53,442 bases of DNA from Phycisphaerae bacterium (GTDB taxonomy: Bacteria; Planctomycetota; Phycisphaerae; Phycisphaerales; Phycisphaeraceae). Positions 8,155 to 18,018 of the stretch are shown here, one piece after another. A program made the translations under genes and the position numbers. Location: NCBI GenBank assembly GCA_030432595.1, contig JAUIGU010000027.1:1-53442 (forward strand), written 5' to 3'. Positions within the stretch are counted from its first letter, which is position 1, and every line of letters begins with the position of its first letter. The notes below the pieces were generated by a model, which made no database searches, was not told the DNA's origin, and saw only the letters and a program-made list of their open reading frames with translations.

Positions 8155-8781
8155 ATGCCCCAGTTCCCCCAGACCCGCTTGCTTCACGCGTTCCGCCCCA
8201 CCGCCGCCCCGGCCCTGATCGCTCTGCTGCTGGTCGTTTCAGCAGGCTGCGATTCGACGCAGCGTGGGCGGATCGATGTCTACGAAACCACCGAGGCAGA
8301 GACGTACTCCGACCGGGTGTTGCCGGTGGCGCTGACGGAGTTCTCCGACCAGGTGCCGCAGGCCCTCATGGCGGACCTGGCGATGCTGCCCGAGTTCAGC
8401 GGCGGCACGCCCAAGACCATCCTGCTGGGCGACCTGGACAACCAGACGCAGATCGTGCCTACGACCGACTTCGAAATGATGGCCCAGCGGATCCGCAACC
8501 AGCTCATCAACTCGCGCGTCGCGCGGGACCGGATGCGCTTCGTCGAGCGGCGGAAGCGCATCGAGCGCCTGGCCGACCGCGAACGCGTGGTCACCGACAC
8601 CGAGACCGGCACGTTCGACACCGGCGACTACGACGCGCAGGATTCGTACTGGCTGCTGGGCGACTTCTACCGGGTCAACCGCAAGAACGTGAACCAGTAC
8701 TACATGCAGTTCCAGCTCGTCCACGCGGCGACCAACGAGATCGTCTTCAGCGACCGCTACGACGTGAAGCAGGTGAACTGA
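8155..8781 (+). CDS. LpoB-like outer membrane lipoprotein (copy 1)
   Basis: Lipoprotein of 208 aa with signal peptide and lipobox VSAGC (C32). The body resembles the LpoB family, whose E. coli member activates the peptidoglycan synthase PBP1b from the outer membrane: KTILLGDLDNQTQ, then MAQRIRNQLINS, then a C-terminal strand pair (YYMQFQLVHAATNEIVFSDRYDVK). ATG 8155 is preferred over 8140 because AAAGG at 8143-8147 gives a 7-nt spacing. It heads a four-gene operon with a second LpoB-like gene, a COG3014-like gene and a YcfL-like gene, the same families that cluster with lpoB in gammaproteobacteria. Function in a planctomycete is inferred. Confidence 0.78.
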   Translation: MPQFPQTRLLHAFRPTAAPALIALLLVVSAGCDSTQRGRIDVYETTEAETYSDRVLPVALTEFSDQVPQALMADLAMLPEFSGGTPKTILLGDLDNQTQIVPTTDFEMMAQRIRNQLINSRVARDRMRFVERRKRIERLADRERVVTDTETGTFDTGDYDAQDSYWLLGDFYRVNRKNVNQYYMQFQLVHAATNEIVFSDRYDVKQVN

Positions 8782-8783
8782 GC

Positions 8784-9404
8784 GTGGGGGTTGTTCAAAG
8801 AGTTTTGGGTTTGGGGACGGGTCGCTTAAGCAACCAGTCCAGCGGGGGTGCGTTGGTACTGCTACTGCTGTTGTGTTTGGTCGTGGGGTGCGCGTCGACA
8901 CCGCGGACGACGCGGATGGACGTGTCGGACTTCGACGCGATGGCGGCGGCGATGGCGCAGTCGCTGGCGGGCAGCGAGGCGCTGGCGGAGCGTGACCCGG
9001 ACAGCGTGCCGTGGGTCATCACGGTGGACAAGGTGACGAACCTGACCAGCGACGTGATGACGCAGGCGGAGCAGTGGGCGGTGATGCAGCGGATCGCGGG
9101 GGCGTTGCCGGTGCGGGCGTTGCGCGACACGAAGAACGTGAGTCTGGTGCTGCCGCGCGGCCGTTCCGATTCGGTGATCGCGGACGGCGACCACGAGCTT
9201 CCGGGGGCGATGCGGTGGACGCCGACGCACGTGCTGCACGCGACGTTCATGTCGCTGACCCGGGCGGAAGAGGGCGAAGACGCGAAGCGCCGCGTCGAGG
9301 CGTATTACTGCGAGTTCGAGCTGCTTCACGTGGCCGGCGGCGAGCCGATGTGGACCGACCGGTTCGAATACAAACGCGAAGCCCGCGGAGCGATCTGGGA
9401 TTGA
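8784..9404 (+). CDS. LpoB-like lipoprotein (copy 2)
   Basis: Paralogue of the preceding gene (206 aa from GTG 8784). It has a leucine-rich signal peptide ending in lipobox VVGC (C36) and a body with the same plan: VPWVITVDKVTNLTSD, AVMQRIAGAL, and a C-terminal CEFELLHVAGGEPMWTDRFEYK. It starts 2 nt after the upstream stop. The GTG is the first plausible start and has only a weak AGG 11 nt upstream, so the exact start is uncertain. The first codons include a gttttgggtttgggg stretch resembling the word arrays elsewhere. The next gene begins directly after its stop codon. Confidence 0.72.
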   Translation: MGVVQRVLGLGTGRLSNQSSGGALVLLLLLCLVVGCASTPRTTRMDVSDFDAMAAAMAQSLAGSEALAERDPDSVPWVITVDKVTNLTSDVMTQAEQWAVMQRIAGALPVRALRDTKNVSLVLPRGRSDSVIADGDHELPGAMRWTPTHVLHATFMSLTRAEEGEDAKRRVEAYYCEFELLHVAGGEPMWTDRFEYKREARGAIWD

Positions 9405-11216
9405 ATGATGAGAACAGTAGAACAGAAAATCAGTAGAGCAGTAGATCGGGCGGGTTTGCGCCTGCTCCATCTACTGCTCTACTGTTCTGCTTCTTTACTG
9501 TTCTGCTCGACCACCCCCGGCTGCAAGAGCGACGGAAAATACAACGCGTACTTCCCCGTCCACGCGCTCTACAGCGCCCAGTACGGCGAGGCCCGGGCGC
9601 ACGTCGCGGCGAACCTGTCCGACGACCGCCGCGACCGGCGCTATGTGCTCGACCGCGCTCGGCTGGGCATGCTCACGCTCGCGGACGGGTACGGGCCCTC
9701 GGCGGTGAACGTGTTCACGGACGTGTATGAGTTGATCCGCACGCAGGGCCTGAACGAAGGCAGGCAGGTCGTCGCCGTCGCGATCAACGAAGACCTCAAG
9801 ATCTGGAAGGGCGAACCGTTCGAGCAGGCGCTCACGCTCGCGTACACGGGCATGGCGCACGCACAGACCGGCTCGTGGGACAACGCCCGGGCCGCCGCCA
9901 ACAACGCGCTGTTCTACCTGCGCGACTTCGGCTACGACGAGAAAACCCGGAACCGGCTCAATCAGCTCGAACTCACCCGTGCCGCGGCGGCGCACGACCG
10001 CAACCCCGACGCAGGCATCGACCTGGACCACGGGTACGTCGTCACGGAATCAAACTTTGCGCTGGGCTACCTCTTGCACGCGTTGGCGTCACAGCAGCTC
10101 GACCGGCCGGACGAAGCGGGCGACTACTTCCGCCGCGCCAAAGAGCTCTCGCCGTGGGCGACGGAGACGATCGAGCGTTTCCAAAGTGGCGACTACAACA
10201 CGGTGCTGATCGTGTCGTACGGGCTGGGCCCGCAGAAGGTCGGGGTGGGCCCGGCCGAGTCGGTGGCGATGTTCTCGCCACGGACGCGCAGCGACGACGC
10301 GGCGCTGGCGGTGCGGGTCGGCGGCGACGGCGACGGCGGATCGTGGCAGCGCACGCACTGGGTCACGGACGTCAACGACATGGCCGACGACCACATGTGG
10401 AACAACCTGGAGGACGTGCGTAAAGCCAAGGCGAACGTCGGCGAGACGCTGATGCTCGCGGGTGCCGGCGCGGGTCTGTACGGCCTGAGCCGGGGCGACG
10501 AGGGCAGCACACGCGACGCGAGCCTGGCCATCGCCGGCGGTCTGCTGCTGGCCGGGGCGGTGCTGCGCGAAGGCGCCCACGCGGACCTGCGGTTCAACGA
10601 CGCGGTGCCGCAGCGGTACTACGCGGTGCCGCTGACCCTCGAAACGTTCAACGAACCGATCACGCTGCAGATCGACGGCCAGCCGAGCAGCCGGGTGGTG
10701 CTGCGCGGGCTGGGCCCGCCCGAATCCGCCGGCGGACGCGCGTCGCTGCGCTACGTGCGCCTGCCCGCCCGGCCTGGCAACATCCCGCTGAACTGGGCGA
10801 CGTCGGAACGTGTGACCGTCGGCAACCCGGTGACCGGGCGCGCGAGTGAGCGCCCGGTGCCGATCCTGTTCGAGGACGGCAACGACGCGCGGCCGCCGAC
10901 GGACGACGCGCTCGACGACTATGTGCACGACCCGCGTCTGGCCGACCTGACCCTGGCCGAGCTGCGCGACCTGTACCGTCAGCGCGGAATCACCTGGACC
11001 ATCGAGGACACGGGCGGCGTCGCCGGGCGACACGTGCTCGAGGGCGGCAGGTCGCTGGTGGCGCCGATGGGCGGCACGGTCGGCTTTTCCCGGTTGTTCT
11101 GCGACCCGTTCCGCGGCGACGGCGTGCAAGTGCCGCGCGTGCCGCTGGTGTCCGAAGATCAGGCGGCTTACCCCGCTACGCTTGAACCATCCCCCGTTGG
11201 AGGTTTGCTCCCATGA
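9405..11216 (+). CDS. COG3014-like TPR lipoprotein
   Basis: Exported protein of 603 aa resembling the COG3014 family found beside lpoB and ycfL in other bacteria; function unknown. A lipobox-like TTPGC puts the lipidated cysteine at C40. TPR-like helical pairs fill about residues 60-260 (VAINEDLKIWKGEPFEQAL, ALAYTGMAHAQTG, ANNALFYLRDFG, GYLLHALASQQ), with a glycine/alanine-rich membrane-like segment near 345-385 and beta-rich C-terminal part. The stop of the upstream gene and this ATG are adjacent; the 3' end overlaps the next gene by 4 nt (ATGA). The odd point is that the signal peptide is encoded by a word palindrome (9410-9507). Confidence 0.75.
   Translation: MMRTVEQKISRAVDRAGLRLLHLLLYCSASLLFCSTTPGCKSDGKYNAYFPVHALYSAQYGEARAHVAANLSDDRRDRRYVLDRARLGMLTLADGYGPSAVNVFTDVYELIRTQGLNEGRQVVAVAINEDLKIWKGEPFEQALTLAYTGMAHAQTGSWDNARAAANNALFYLRDFGYDEKTRNRLNQLELTRAAAAHDRNPDAGIDLDHGYVVTESNFALGYLLHALASQQLDRPDEAGDYFRRAKELSPWATETIERFQSGDYNTVLIVSYGLGPQKVGVGPAESVAMFSPRTRSDDAALAVRVGGDGDGGSWQRTHWVTDVNDMADDHMWNNLEDVRKAKANVGETLMLAGAGAGLYGLSRGDEGSTRDASLAIAGGLLLAGAVLREGAHADLRFNDAVPQRYYAVPLTLETFNEPITLQIDGQPSSRVVLRGLGPPESAGGRASLRYVRLPARPGNIPLNWATSERVTVGNPVTGRASERPVPILFEDGNDARPPTDDALDDYVHDPRLADLTLAELRDLYRQRGITWTIEDTGGVAGRHVLEGGRSLVAPMGGTVGFSRLFCDPFRGDGVQVPRVPLVSEDQAAYPATLEPSPVGGLLP
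9410..9507. repeat. Word palindrome inside a coding sequence
   Basis: Left arm 9410-9446 consists of agaacagtag, aacag, cagtagagcagtag words. Right arm 9469-9507 is the complementary series (ctactgctctactgttctg, ctttactgttctgct). The reverse complement of the right arm matches the left almost throughout, including a shared agtagagcagtagat end. The loop is about 22 nt. The palindrome covers codons 2-35 of the COG3014-like gene and so supplies its signal peptide. Confidence 0.85.
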
Positions 11217-11635
11217 AACGCTCGACGTTCCCGATGTTGATGTTGACGCTTGTGATGGCTTCCGGTCTGGCCGCGTGCAAGTATGCGCCCGGCGAAGCGA
11301 AGCCCGACCCGGTGTCCGAGTTGGAGTACCCGCAGGTCGCAGCGCTGGGCGACTTGAAGGGGAAGCTGAAGCTGAGCGAGCCACCGGTCGTGAGCCGGTC
11401 GGACGCGGGCCCGATCACGGTGACGGTCGCGGTGCGCGTCGCGTCCAACCAAGAGTTTCCTGCGCAGTACCGGTTCCTGTTTTTCGACGAGGTCGGTCAA
11501 CCGCTCGAGCCGCGGCCGGGCTGGGCGCAGACCATCCTGCCGGCGCGGACGAAGGTGTACCTGACGGGCACGTCGCTGGAGGCCGAGGCAGTCGATTGGT
11601 CCTTAGAGGTTCGTCCCGAGCGCCGGCCGGAGTGA
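11213..11635 (+). CDS. YcfL-like (DUF1425) lipoprotein
   Basis: Small lipoprotein of 140 aa with signal peptide and lipobox LAAC (C22). The mature part is a single beta-rich domain (ITVTVAVRVASNQEFPAQYRF, then LFFDEVGQPLEPRPGW, then a C-terminal AVDWSLEVRPE) like YcfL/DUF1425, which forms one operon with lpoB in enterobacteria. The ATG overlaps the upstream stop by 4 nt and has GGAGG about 8 nt upstream, so translation is coupled. It is the last gene of the four-lipoprotein operon. Function is unknown. Confidence 0.72.
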   Translation: MKRSTFPMLMLTLVMASGLAACKYAPGEAKPDPVSELEYPQVAALGDLKGKLKLSEPPVVSRSDAGPITVTVAVRVASNQEFPAQYRFLFFDEVGQPLEPRPGWAQTILPARTKVYLTGTSLEAEAVDWSLEVRPERRPE

Positions 11636-11743
11636 CGGTCGTGACCGGCCGCTGGCGCTCCAGACTCCGTCAGACCCGCATCATCAAAAAAGCCGGCGAC
11701 TTCAGCGACCGAGGCCGGCGAGCGCCCGATCTGTCTCGCGCCC

Positions 11744-11749
11744 TAATAT
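11744..11749 (+). promoter_or_regulatory. -10 box of a probable leaderless sco promoter
   Basis: TAATAT lies exactly 6 nt before the sco ATG, placing the expected transcription start at or next to the A of the start codon. No ribosome-binding site is present. A convincing -35 is not visible. Confidence 0.5.
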
Positions 11750-11755
11750 GGACGC

Positions 11756-12670
11756 ATGAGGTTCTGCACGTTTTTGTTCTGGGTCGTGATCTCTGCTTGG
11801 GCTCTCGGGTCGCCCGTGTTGGCCCAGAACCAGATGCGGCCGGGCCTGACCGACGGGGACTTCGACCCCACCGCCCCGCCGCCGGCGATCAAGGGGTTGA
11901 CCGTCGAGCAGTCGCTGGGGGCCACGGTCCCGCTGGACGGCGCGTTATCGGACGAGCACGGCCAACGGATCACGCTCCGCGAGCTGCTGGCGGACGGCAA
12001 GCCGGTCATCCTCGAACTGGGCTACTACGAGTGCCCGCTGCTGTGCCCGACCGTCCGGCAGGGCATCGCGCTGGCGGTGGGTCAGGCGTCGCGCGAAATC
12101 GGCGAGGACTACACCATCGTCTCGCTGAGCATCGACCCGGAAGAGACCCCCACCGTCGCCCGGGCGGAGCAGCGCAAATACCTGGCAAGACCGGAGTTTA
12201 AAGACCTCGACGACCCGGAGTCGGCCTGGCGGTTCCTGACCGGCTCCGAGCCGTCGGTCAAGGCCATCGCCGACGCCGTGGGCTACGGGTACCGCTACCT
12301 GCCCGGGCAGGACGAGTACGGGCACGCCGCGGTGATCGTGTTCCTCTCGCCCGAGGGCACGGTCAGCAGCTACCTGTTCGGCACGCGGTTTCCCGGCCGG
12401 CAGATGGATCTGGCCATCGGAGACGCGTCGGCCGGGGAGCAGGGCTCGATCCTCCAGGTCGCCCTGCAGTGGTGCTACCAGTTCGACGCGTCTCAGGGGG
12501 AGTACGTGCTGATCGCGAAGAACGTGATGAAACTCGGCGGGGCGCTGGTGCTGCTGGTGGTGGTCACGTGCATCGCGGGGCTGTTCTGGTGGGAGCGCCG
12601 GAAAAAAGCGGGCAAACTCGGGGCCGCCGCGGTCGTGCGTCGGCCGGGCTCGGCGGCGGCGGGGCTGTGA
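11756..12670 (+). CDS. sco: SCO1/SenC-type copper chaperone
   Basis: Membrane-anchored thioredoxin-fold protein (304 aa) that delivers copper to the CuA centre of cytochrome c oxidase subunit II. The copper ligands are C93 and C97 in YYECPLLCP and H190 in DEYGHAAV. Residues 1-23 form a signal peptide, and an extra C-terminal membrane helix (LGGALVLLVVVTCIAGLFWW) followed by a basic tail anchors it, as in other planctomycete and proteobacterial Sco proteins. It lies 214 bp before coxB in the same direction, matching its role in oxidase assembly. Confidence 0.92.
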   Translation: MRFCTFLFWVVISAWALGSPVLAQNQMRPGLTDGDFDPTAPPPAIKGLTVEQSLGATVPLDGALSDEHGQRITLRELLADGKPVILELGYYECPLLCPTVRQGIALAVGQASREIGEDYTIVSLSIDPEETPTVARAEQRKYLARPEFKDLDDPESAWRFLTGSEPSVKAIADAVGYGYRYLPGQDEYGHAAVIVFLSPEGTVSSYLFGTRFPGRQMDLAIGDASAGEQGSILQVALQWCYQFDASQGEYVLIAKNVMKLGGALVLLVVVTCIAGLFWWERRKKAGKLGAAAVVRRPGSAAAGL

Positions 12671-12884
12671 GCGGCACGCCGACAGGTGACGGCAAGAAAG
12701 TCGCACGCGGTCTGGTCAACCTGCCGTCACGACCGGCCCGTGGCCGCTAAACTCCGCATCGACGGGGTGACCCCGCCGATACAGGGGTTAACTGGAAGCA
12801 TTGGCCGACGGTGGGCCGCACGCCCGCCCGCAGGCCCGAACCCGGCGACGCGAACGAGCCGGCTCAACCCAGGGCTGAAGAACC

Positions 12885-14102
12885 TTGAACCAAACCGCGA
12901 AAATAGGCCTGTTGATCACCTGGGTCGGCGTGCTGATCCTCGGCATCGTCTCGGTCATCGTCGACTGGATGCCCGTCGATGGCGGCGGCTTCAGCGAGGA
13001 TGTCGACTGGCTCTACTACTTTATCTACGCCGTGAACGTGTTCTTCTTCCTGCTCATCGGCGGGCTGATGTTCACGTTCGCGATCTGCGGGAAGCAGCGC
13101 CCCGAAGACCGCGACGAGGTCGTCCACGGCGCGACGCACAACACGCTGGTCGAGGTCGCTTGGACCTTCCCGCCGCTGGTGATCGTGCTGGCGATCTTCG
13201 TCTGGGGCTTCCGCGGCTACCTGGACATGGCGACGATGCCGCCTGCCAGCGCAGACGCGTATCTGGTGGATGTCGAGGCAAGGCAGTGGGGCTGGACTTT
13301 TACGCACGAAAACGGCGCTTCTGTTTCAGGTCAAAACTACAATCCAGAAACAGGCGGTGGTGCGGTACTGGACATCCCCGCCGACCGCCCCGTCGAATTC
13401 AGGTTGAGTGCCACGGACGTCCTTCACTCGCTCTATTTTCCGGCCCAACGGGCGAAAAAGGATTGCGTGCCGGGGCGTTACAACCGCATGTGGGTTGAAG
13501 TCACCTCCGCGCACATCGATGCCCGCATCGCGGAGATGCGCGAAGACGGCCTTGCGGTGGACGAGCAGGAGCGGTACGCGGATTACCCGCTGCACTGCAC
13601 CGAGTATTGCGGGCAGGATCACTCGCAGATGAACGGTATCCTACGGGTTTGGAAGCCCGAGTACTGGGACGCGCAACTCGATGTTTTGAATATTTGGAAC
13701 AAGGAAAACCTCTCCCCAATTAAGTGGGGGGAGGCGGTGTACACCAACAATTGTGCGTCTTGCCACAGCGTTGACGGCACACCCCGCACGACGGGGCCAA
13801 CCTGGAAGGACCTGTGGAAACAGGAACGAGACGGCGGCCCGGTGGATGAGCAGTACATCCTCGAATCGATCTATATTCCCGGCGCATTCAAGGTGACCGG
13901 GTTCGAGAGCCAGAACATGTCCACCTTCGCCGGCCAACTCAACTACGGCGACGTGATGGGCGTGATCGCATATATCAAATCGATCAGCGGGGTGGACGAA
14001 AGCGAAATACGGGCTGAATACCCCGCGGACCGCGAGGTATACGACGGGTCCGACTGGCTGGACGAGAACAACCAGGTGATGGAGCCGCCCGCCCTTGACT
14101 AA
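12885..14102 (+). CDS. coxB: Cytochrome c oxidase subunit II with fused cytochrome c
   Basis: Electron-entry subunit (405 aa) of a caa3-type terminal oxidase. It has two N-terminal membrane helices (about residues 8-28 and 44-68, then a third hydrophobic stretch 92-110), a cupredoxin domain with CuA ligands H181, C238, E240, C242, H246 and M249, and a C-terminal cytochrome c domain with heme motif CASCH (C290, C293, H294) and a later methionine (NMSTFAGQL). The start is TTG 12885; no ATG exists before the first helix. The fused cytochrome lets it accept electrons directly. coxA follows 76 bp later. Confidence 0.95.
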   Translation: MNQTAKIGLLITWVGVLILGIVSVIVDWMPVDGGGFSEDVDWLYYFIYAVNVFFFLLIGGLMFTFAICGKQRPEDRDEVVHGATHNTLVEVAWTFPPLVIVLAIFVWGFRGYLDMATMPPASADAYLVDVEARQWGWTFTHENGASVSGQNYNPETGGGAVLDIPADRPVEFRLSATDVLHSLYFPAQRAKKDCVPGRYNRMWVEVTSAHIDARIAEMREDGLAVDEQERYADYPLHCTEYCGQDHSQMNGILRVWKPEYWDAQLDVLNIWNKENLSPIKWGEAVYTNNCASCHSVDGTPRTTGPTWKDLWKQERDGGPVDEQYILESIYIPGAFKVTGFESQNMSTFAGQLNYGDVMGVIAYIKSISGVDESEIRAEYPADREVYDGSDWLDENNQVMEPPALD

Positions 14103-14178
14103 CTGATTACCAAGTGACCCCGGGCTGCCGCCCGCGGCCAGACGCTTCGCGATTGAGTTCTAGATTCTGGCGACCGAC

Positions 14179-15912
<1,734 letters not shown>

Positions 15913-15917
15913 ATCAG

Positions 15918-16024
15918 TGCGAAGGACGAAGTACGAAGTGCGAAGTCAGGCACCCGTACTCGGCATTTCTGGTCAACGCGCGAATCTGCTGACTTCGGAC
16001 TTTGAACTTCGAACTTTGGACTTG
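15918..16024. repeat. Word palindrome between coxA and coxC
   Basis: Left arm 15918-15948 is a run of gaagg/cgaagt/gcgaagt words (gaagtacgaagtgcgaagt). Right arm 15990-16024 is the complement in degenerate form (gacttcggactttgaacttc, gaactttggactt). The inner ends pair exactly (cgaagtca with tgacttcg) around a 41-nt loop. The G-rich arm comes first. It fills almost the whole 120-bp gap inside the oxidase operon and would be transcribed as a long imperfect hairpin. Confidence 0.85.
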
Positions 16025-16032
16025 ACCCGCTC

Positions 16033-17412
16033 ATGACCACGATCTCCGCCGACCACGCCCACGGACACGACGACGACGGCCACGGGCATGACCACCACGG
16101 CCACCACCCCGCCCAGGCTCACCACTTCGAGTCGATGGAGCAGCAGTTCGAGTCGGGCAAGCTGGGGATGTGGGTGTTCCTCGCCACCGAAATCCTGATG
16201 TTCGGAGGGCTCTTCTGCGCGTACTCGATCTACCGCGGGCTCAACCCCGACGTGTTCCTCTTTGCCCACAAGGCGCTCGACACCAAGATGGGCGCGATCA
16301 ACACAGCGGTTCTGCTCGCGTCGTCGTTCACGATGGCCTGGGGCGTGCTCGCCATCTCGCGCGGCAAGCCCAAGCTCTGCCTGCTTATGCTCGTGCTGAC
16401 GTTCATCGGTGGCTGCGGGTTCATGGGGATCAAAACCAAGGAGTACTACGACAAATACACGCACGCGTTTGTGCCCGGCAAAGCCAACGCGTTCTACAAC
16501 GTCGGGGGCGCCTACACGAACCCCGAGAAGCTCCAAGAGGGCGTCGGTTACATCCAGTACAAACAGGGGCACGGCGACGACCACCACGGCGACGACCACG
16601 GAGCGCACGGCGGTGACCACAGCGAAGACGACGCGGAACACGGCGACGCCGAACACGAAAACGACGGCCACGCCGCGGAGGCCGCCGAGGGCGGGCACCA
16701 CGGCGACGACGCGCACGACGCGGGCAAGGCGAGCCCCGCGGGCGTCGAGGCGGCTGAGGACACGGCCCACGCCGCCGCCGTGCCGGCCGCCCCGCCGCCG
16801 TCCGTCTGGCCGCCGAAACCGGTCGATCACGCGAACATCAAGACGCCGGCCAACGCCGCCCCGGCCACGCACCCCAACTTCACCCGGCAGGCCGAGGAGG
16901 TCGCCGACGTGTCCGCGGTCGAGTCGCTCTACAAGGGCGCCGCGAAGGCCCAGGCCCAGGCCGGCCACGCGCACTACCCCGGCAGCCCCGCGGAGCTCGA
17001 CCCGCTCAGCGGCGAACGCACGCACATCTTCTTCCAGATCTACTTCATCATGACCGGGCTGCACGGCCTGCACGTGCTCATCGGCATGGGCGTGCTGCTG
17101 TGGGTCGCGTGGCTGGTCGCTCCGCACGCCTGGCGGATGTTCGTCCTCGCCTCGGCGCCCGCCACCGTGGGGTTGTACTTCCTGATCGCCGGTTACCTGA
17201 TGGGCCCGGTGGTCTGGATGCTCGTCTTCGGCGGGCTGTGCCTCGCGGCGGCCGTGGCCATGGTCGTGATGGGCCTGGGCAAACTCGACGACGACCGGCC
17301 CGGCGCGTTCAGCCCCGAGTACTACACCCCCGTCGAGATCGGCGGCCTCTACTGGCACCTCGTCGACCTCATCTGGATCTTCCTGTTCCCGCTGCTGTAC
17401 CTGATCCACTGA
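16033..17412 (+). CDS. coxC: Cytochrome c oxidase subunit III, enlarged
   Basis: Subunit III of the oxidase, but 459 aa instead of the usual 200-300. Typical segments are present: KLGMWVFLATEILMFGGLFCAY (43-64), NTAVLLASSFTMAWG (90-104), HIFFQIYFIMTGLHGLHV (331-348) and the C-terminal YWHLVDLIWIFLF (440-452). Two additions stand out. A His/Asp/Ala-rich soluble insert runs from about residue 150 to 327, with clusters such as HGDDHHGDDHGAHGGDH, and an extra hydrophobic pair lies at about 368-415. The N-terminus (9-31) is also His-rich. The insert continues the local codon usage with no frameshift. It lies between coxA and coxD. Confidence 0.9.
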   Translation: MTTISADHAHGHDDDGHGHDHHGHHPAQAHHFESMEQQFESGKLGMWVFLATEILMFGGLFCAYSIYRGLNPDVFLFAHKALDTKMGAINTAVLLASSFTMAWGVLAISRGKPKLCLLMLVLTFIGGCGFMGIKTKEYYDKYTHAFVPGKANAFYNVGGAYTNPEKLQEGVGYIQYKQGHGDDHHGDDHGAHGGDHSEDDAEHGDAEHENDGHAAEAAEGGHHGDDAHDAGKASPAGVEAAEDTAHAAAVPAAPPPSVWPPKPVDHANIKTPANAAPATHPNFTRQAEEVADVSAVESLYKGAAKAQAQAGHAHYPGSPAELDPLSGERTHIFFQIYFIMTGLHGLHVLIGMGVLLWVAWLVAPHAWRMFVLASAPATVGLYFLIAGYLMGPVVWMLVFGGLCLAAAVAMVVMGLGKLDDDRPGAFSPEYYTPVEIGGLYWHLVDLIWIFLFPLLYLIH

Positions 17413-17416
17413 ACCA

Positions 17417-17440
17417 TAAGTGAACAGTGAAAAGTGACCA
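17417..17440. repeat. Single-armed word array between coxC and coxD
   Basis: aagtgaacagtgaaaagtga is a short run of the word agtgaa(c/a). No complementary arm is found in the 58-bp gap. It may be a remnant or precursor of a word palindrome like those elsewhere in the window. Confidence 0.35.
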
Positions 17441-17470
17441 GCCAACAGCATTTCCCCGGAAACCACTTCG

Positions 17471-17857
17471 ATGACTGACGCCGCCGCACACACCGACGAC
17501 CACGGCCACGACGACCACGGTGCCCACGAGCACCACGGGCCGTCGCTGCTGTTCCTCGCCGTCATCTTCGTCGTGCTGATGTTCCTCACGCTGGTCACGG
17601 TCGGCGTGACCGTATTCGACTTCGGCTACCAGTTGAACCTCGTCGTGGCGCTGGTCATCGCGTTCGTCAAAGCGACGCTCGTTGGCCTGTACTTTATGCA
17701 CCTGCGTTGGGACCCGCCGATCTTCGGGTTCACGCTCGCGGCGTCGCTGGGTTTCGTGACGCTGTTCATCGTGTTCTCCCTGATCGACACGTCCGAAGTG
17801 CTGCCCGACGTCGAGGCCCGGGCCGTCCAGACCGCCAGCGAAGCAACCGGGCAGTAA
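17471..17857 (+). CDS. coxD: Cytochrome c oxidase subunit IV, prokaryotic
   Basis: Small membrane protein (128 aa) of the bacterial COX4 family, an accessory oxidase subunit. It has a His-rich N-terminus (DDHGHDDHGAHEHHG, about residues 9-23) and three membrane helices: LLFLAVIFVVLMFLTLVTVG, LNLVVALVIAFVKATLVGLYF, and GFTLAASLGFVTLFIVFSL. The FVKATLVGLYFMHLRW segment is the family hallmark. It follows coxC by 58 bp and completes coxBACD. The His-rich start resembles that of CoxC and may bind metal. Confidence 0.88.
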   Translation: MTDAAAHTDDHGHDDHGAHEHHGPSLLFLAVIFVVLMFLTLVTVGVTVFDFGYQLNLVVALVIAFVKATLVGLYFMHLRWDPPIFGFTLAASLGFVTLFIVFSLIDTSEVLPDVEARAVQTASEATGQ

Positions 17858-17883
17858 CGCCACCCACGTTGAGGCTGCATCGG

Positions 17884-17976
17884 GGGTGCCACGGTCGCTT
17901 GCGACCGTGCCCTGTGAGTTTCTCGAGGCTTTGCGCCCGCTCGGAACAACACGGTTGCAAGTAACCGTGTCACCCC
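17884..17976. repeat. REPIN-like pair, family B
   Basis: 17884-17912 carries gggtgccacggtcgcttgcgaccgtg, itself a hairpin (cacggtcgc/gcgaccgtg). An inverted, diverged copy is at 17949-17976 (acacggttgcaagtaaccgtgtcacccc). Single copies of the same unit occur at 34764-34789 and, inverted, at 51141-51167. The two inverted units give the architecture of a REP doublet. It sits between coxD and the second subunit III gene. Confidence 0.75.
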
Positions 17977-18006
17977 AACCCGAAAACCTTCTTCACGCGG
18001 GCGCGC

Positions 18007-18012
18007 TAGACT
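18007..18012 (+). promoter_or_regulatory. -10 box of a probable leaderless promoter (second subunit III)
   Basis: TAGACT lies exactly 6 nt before the ATG at 18019, as at tatA and sco. There is no ribosome-binding site. With the REP doublet upstream, this implies that the gene is transcribed separately from coxBACD. Confidence 0.45.
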
Positions 18013-18018
18013 TGGACC

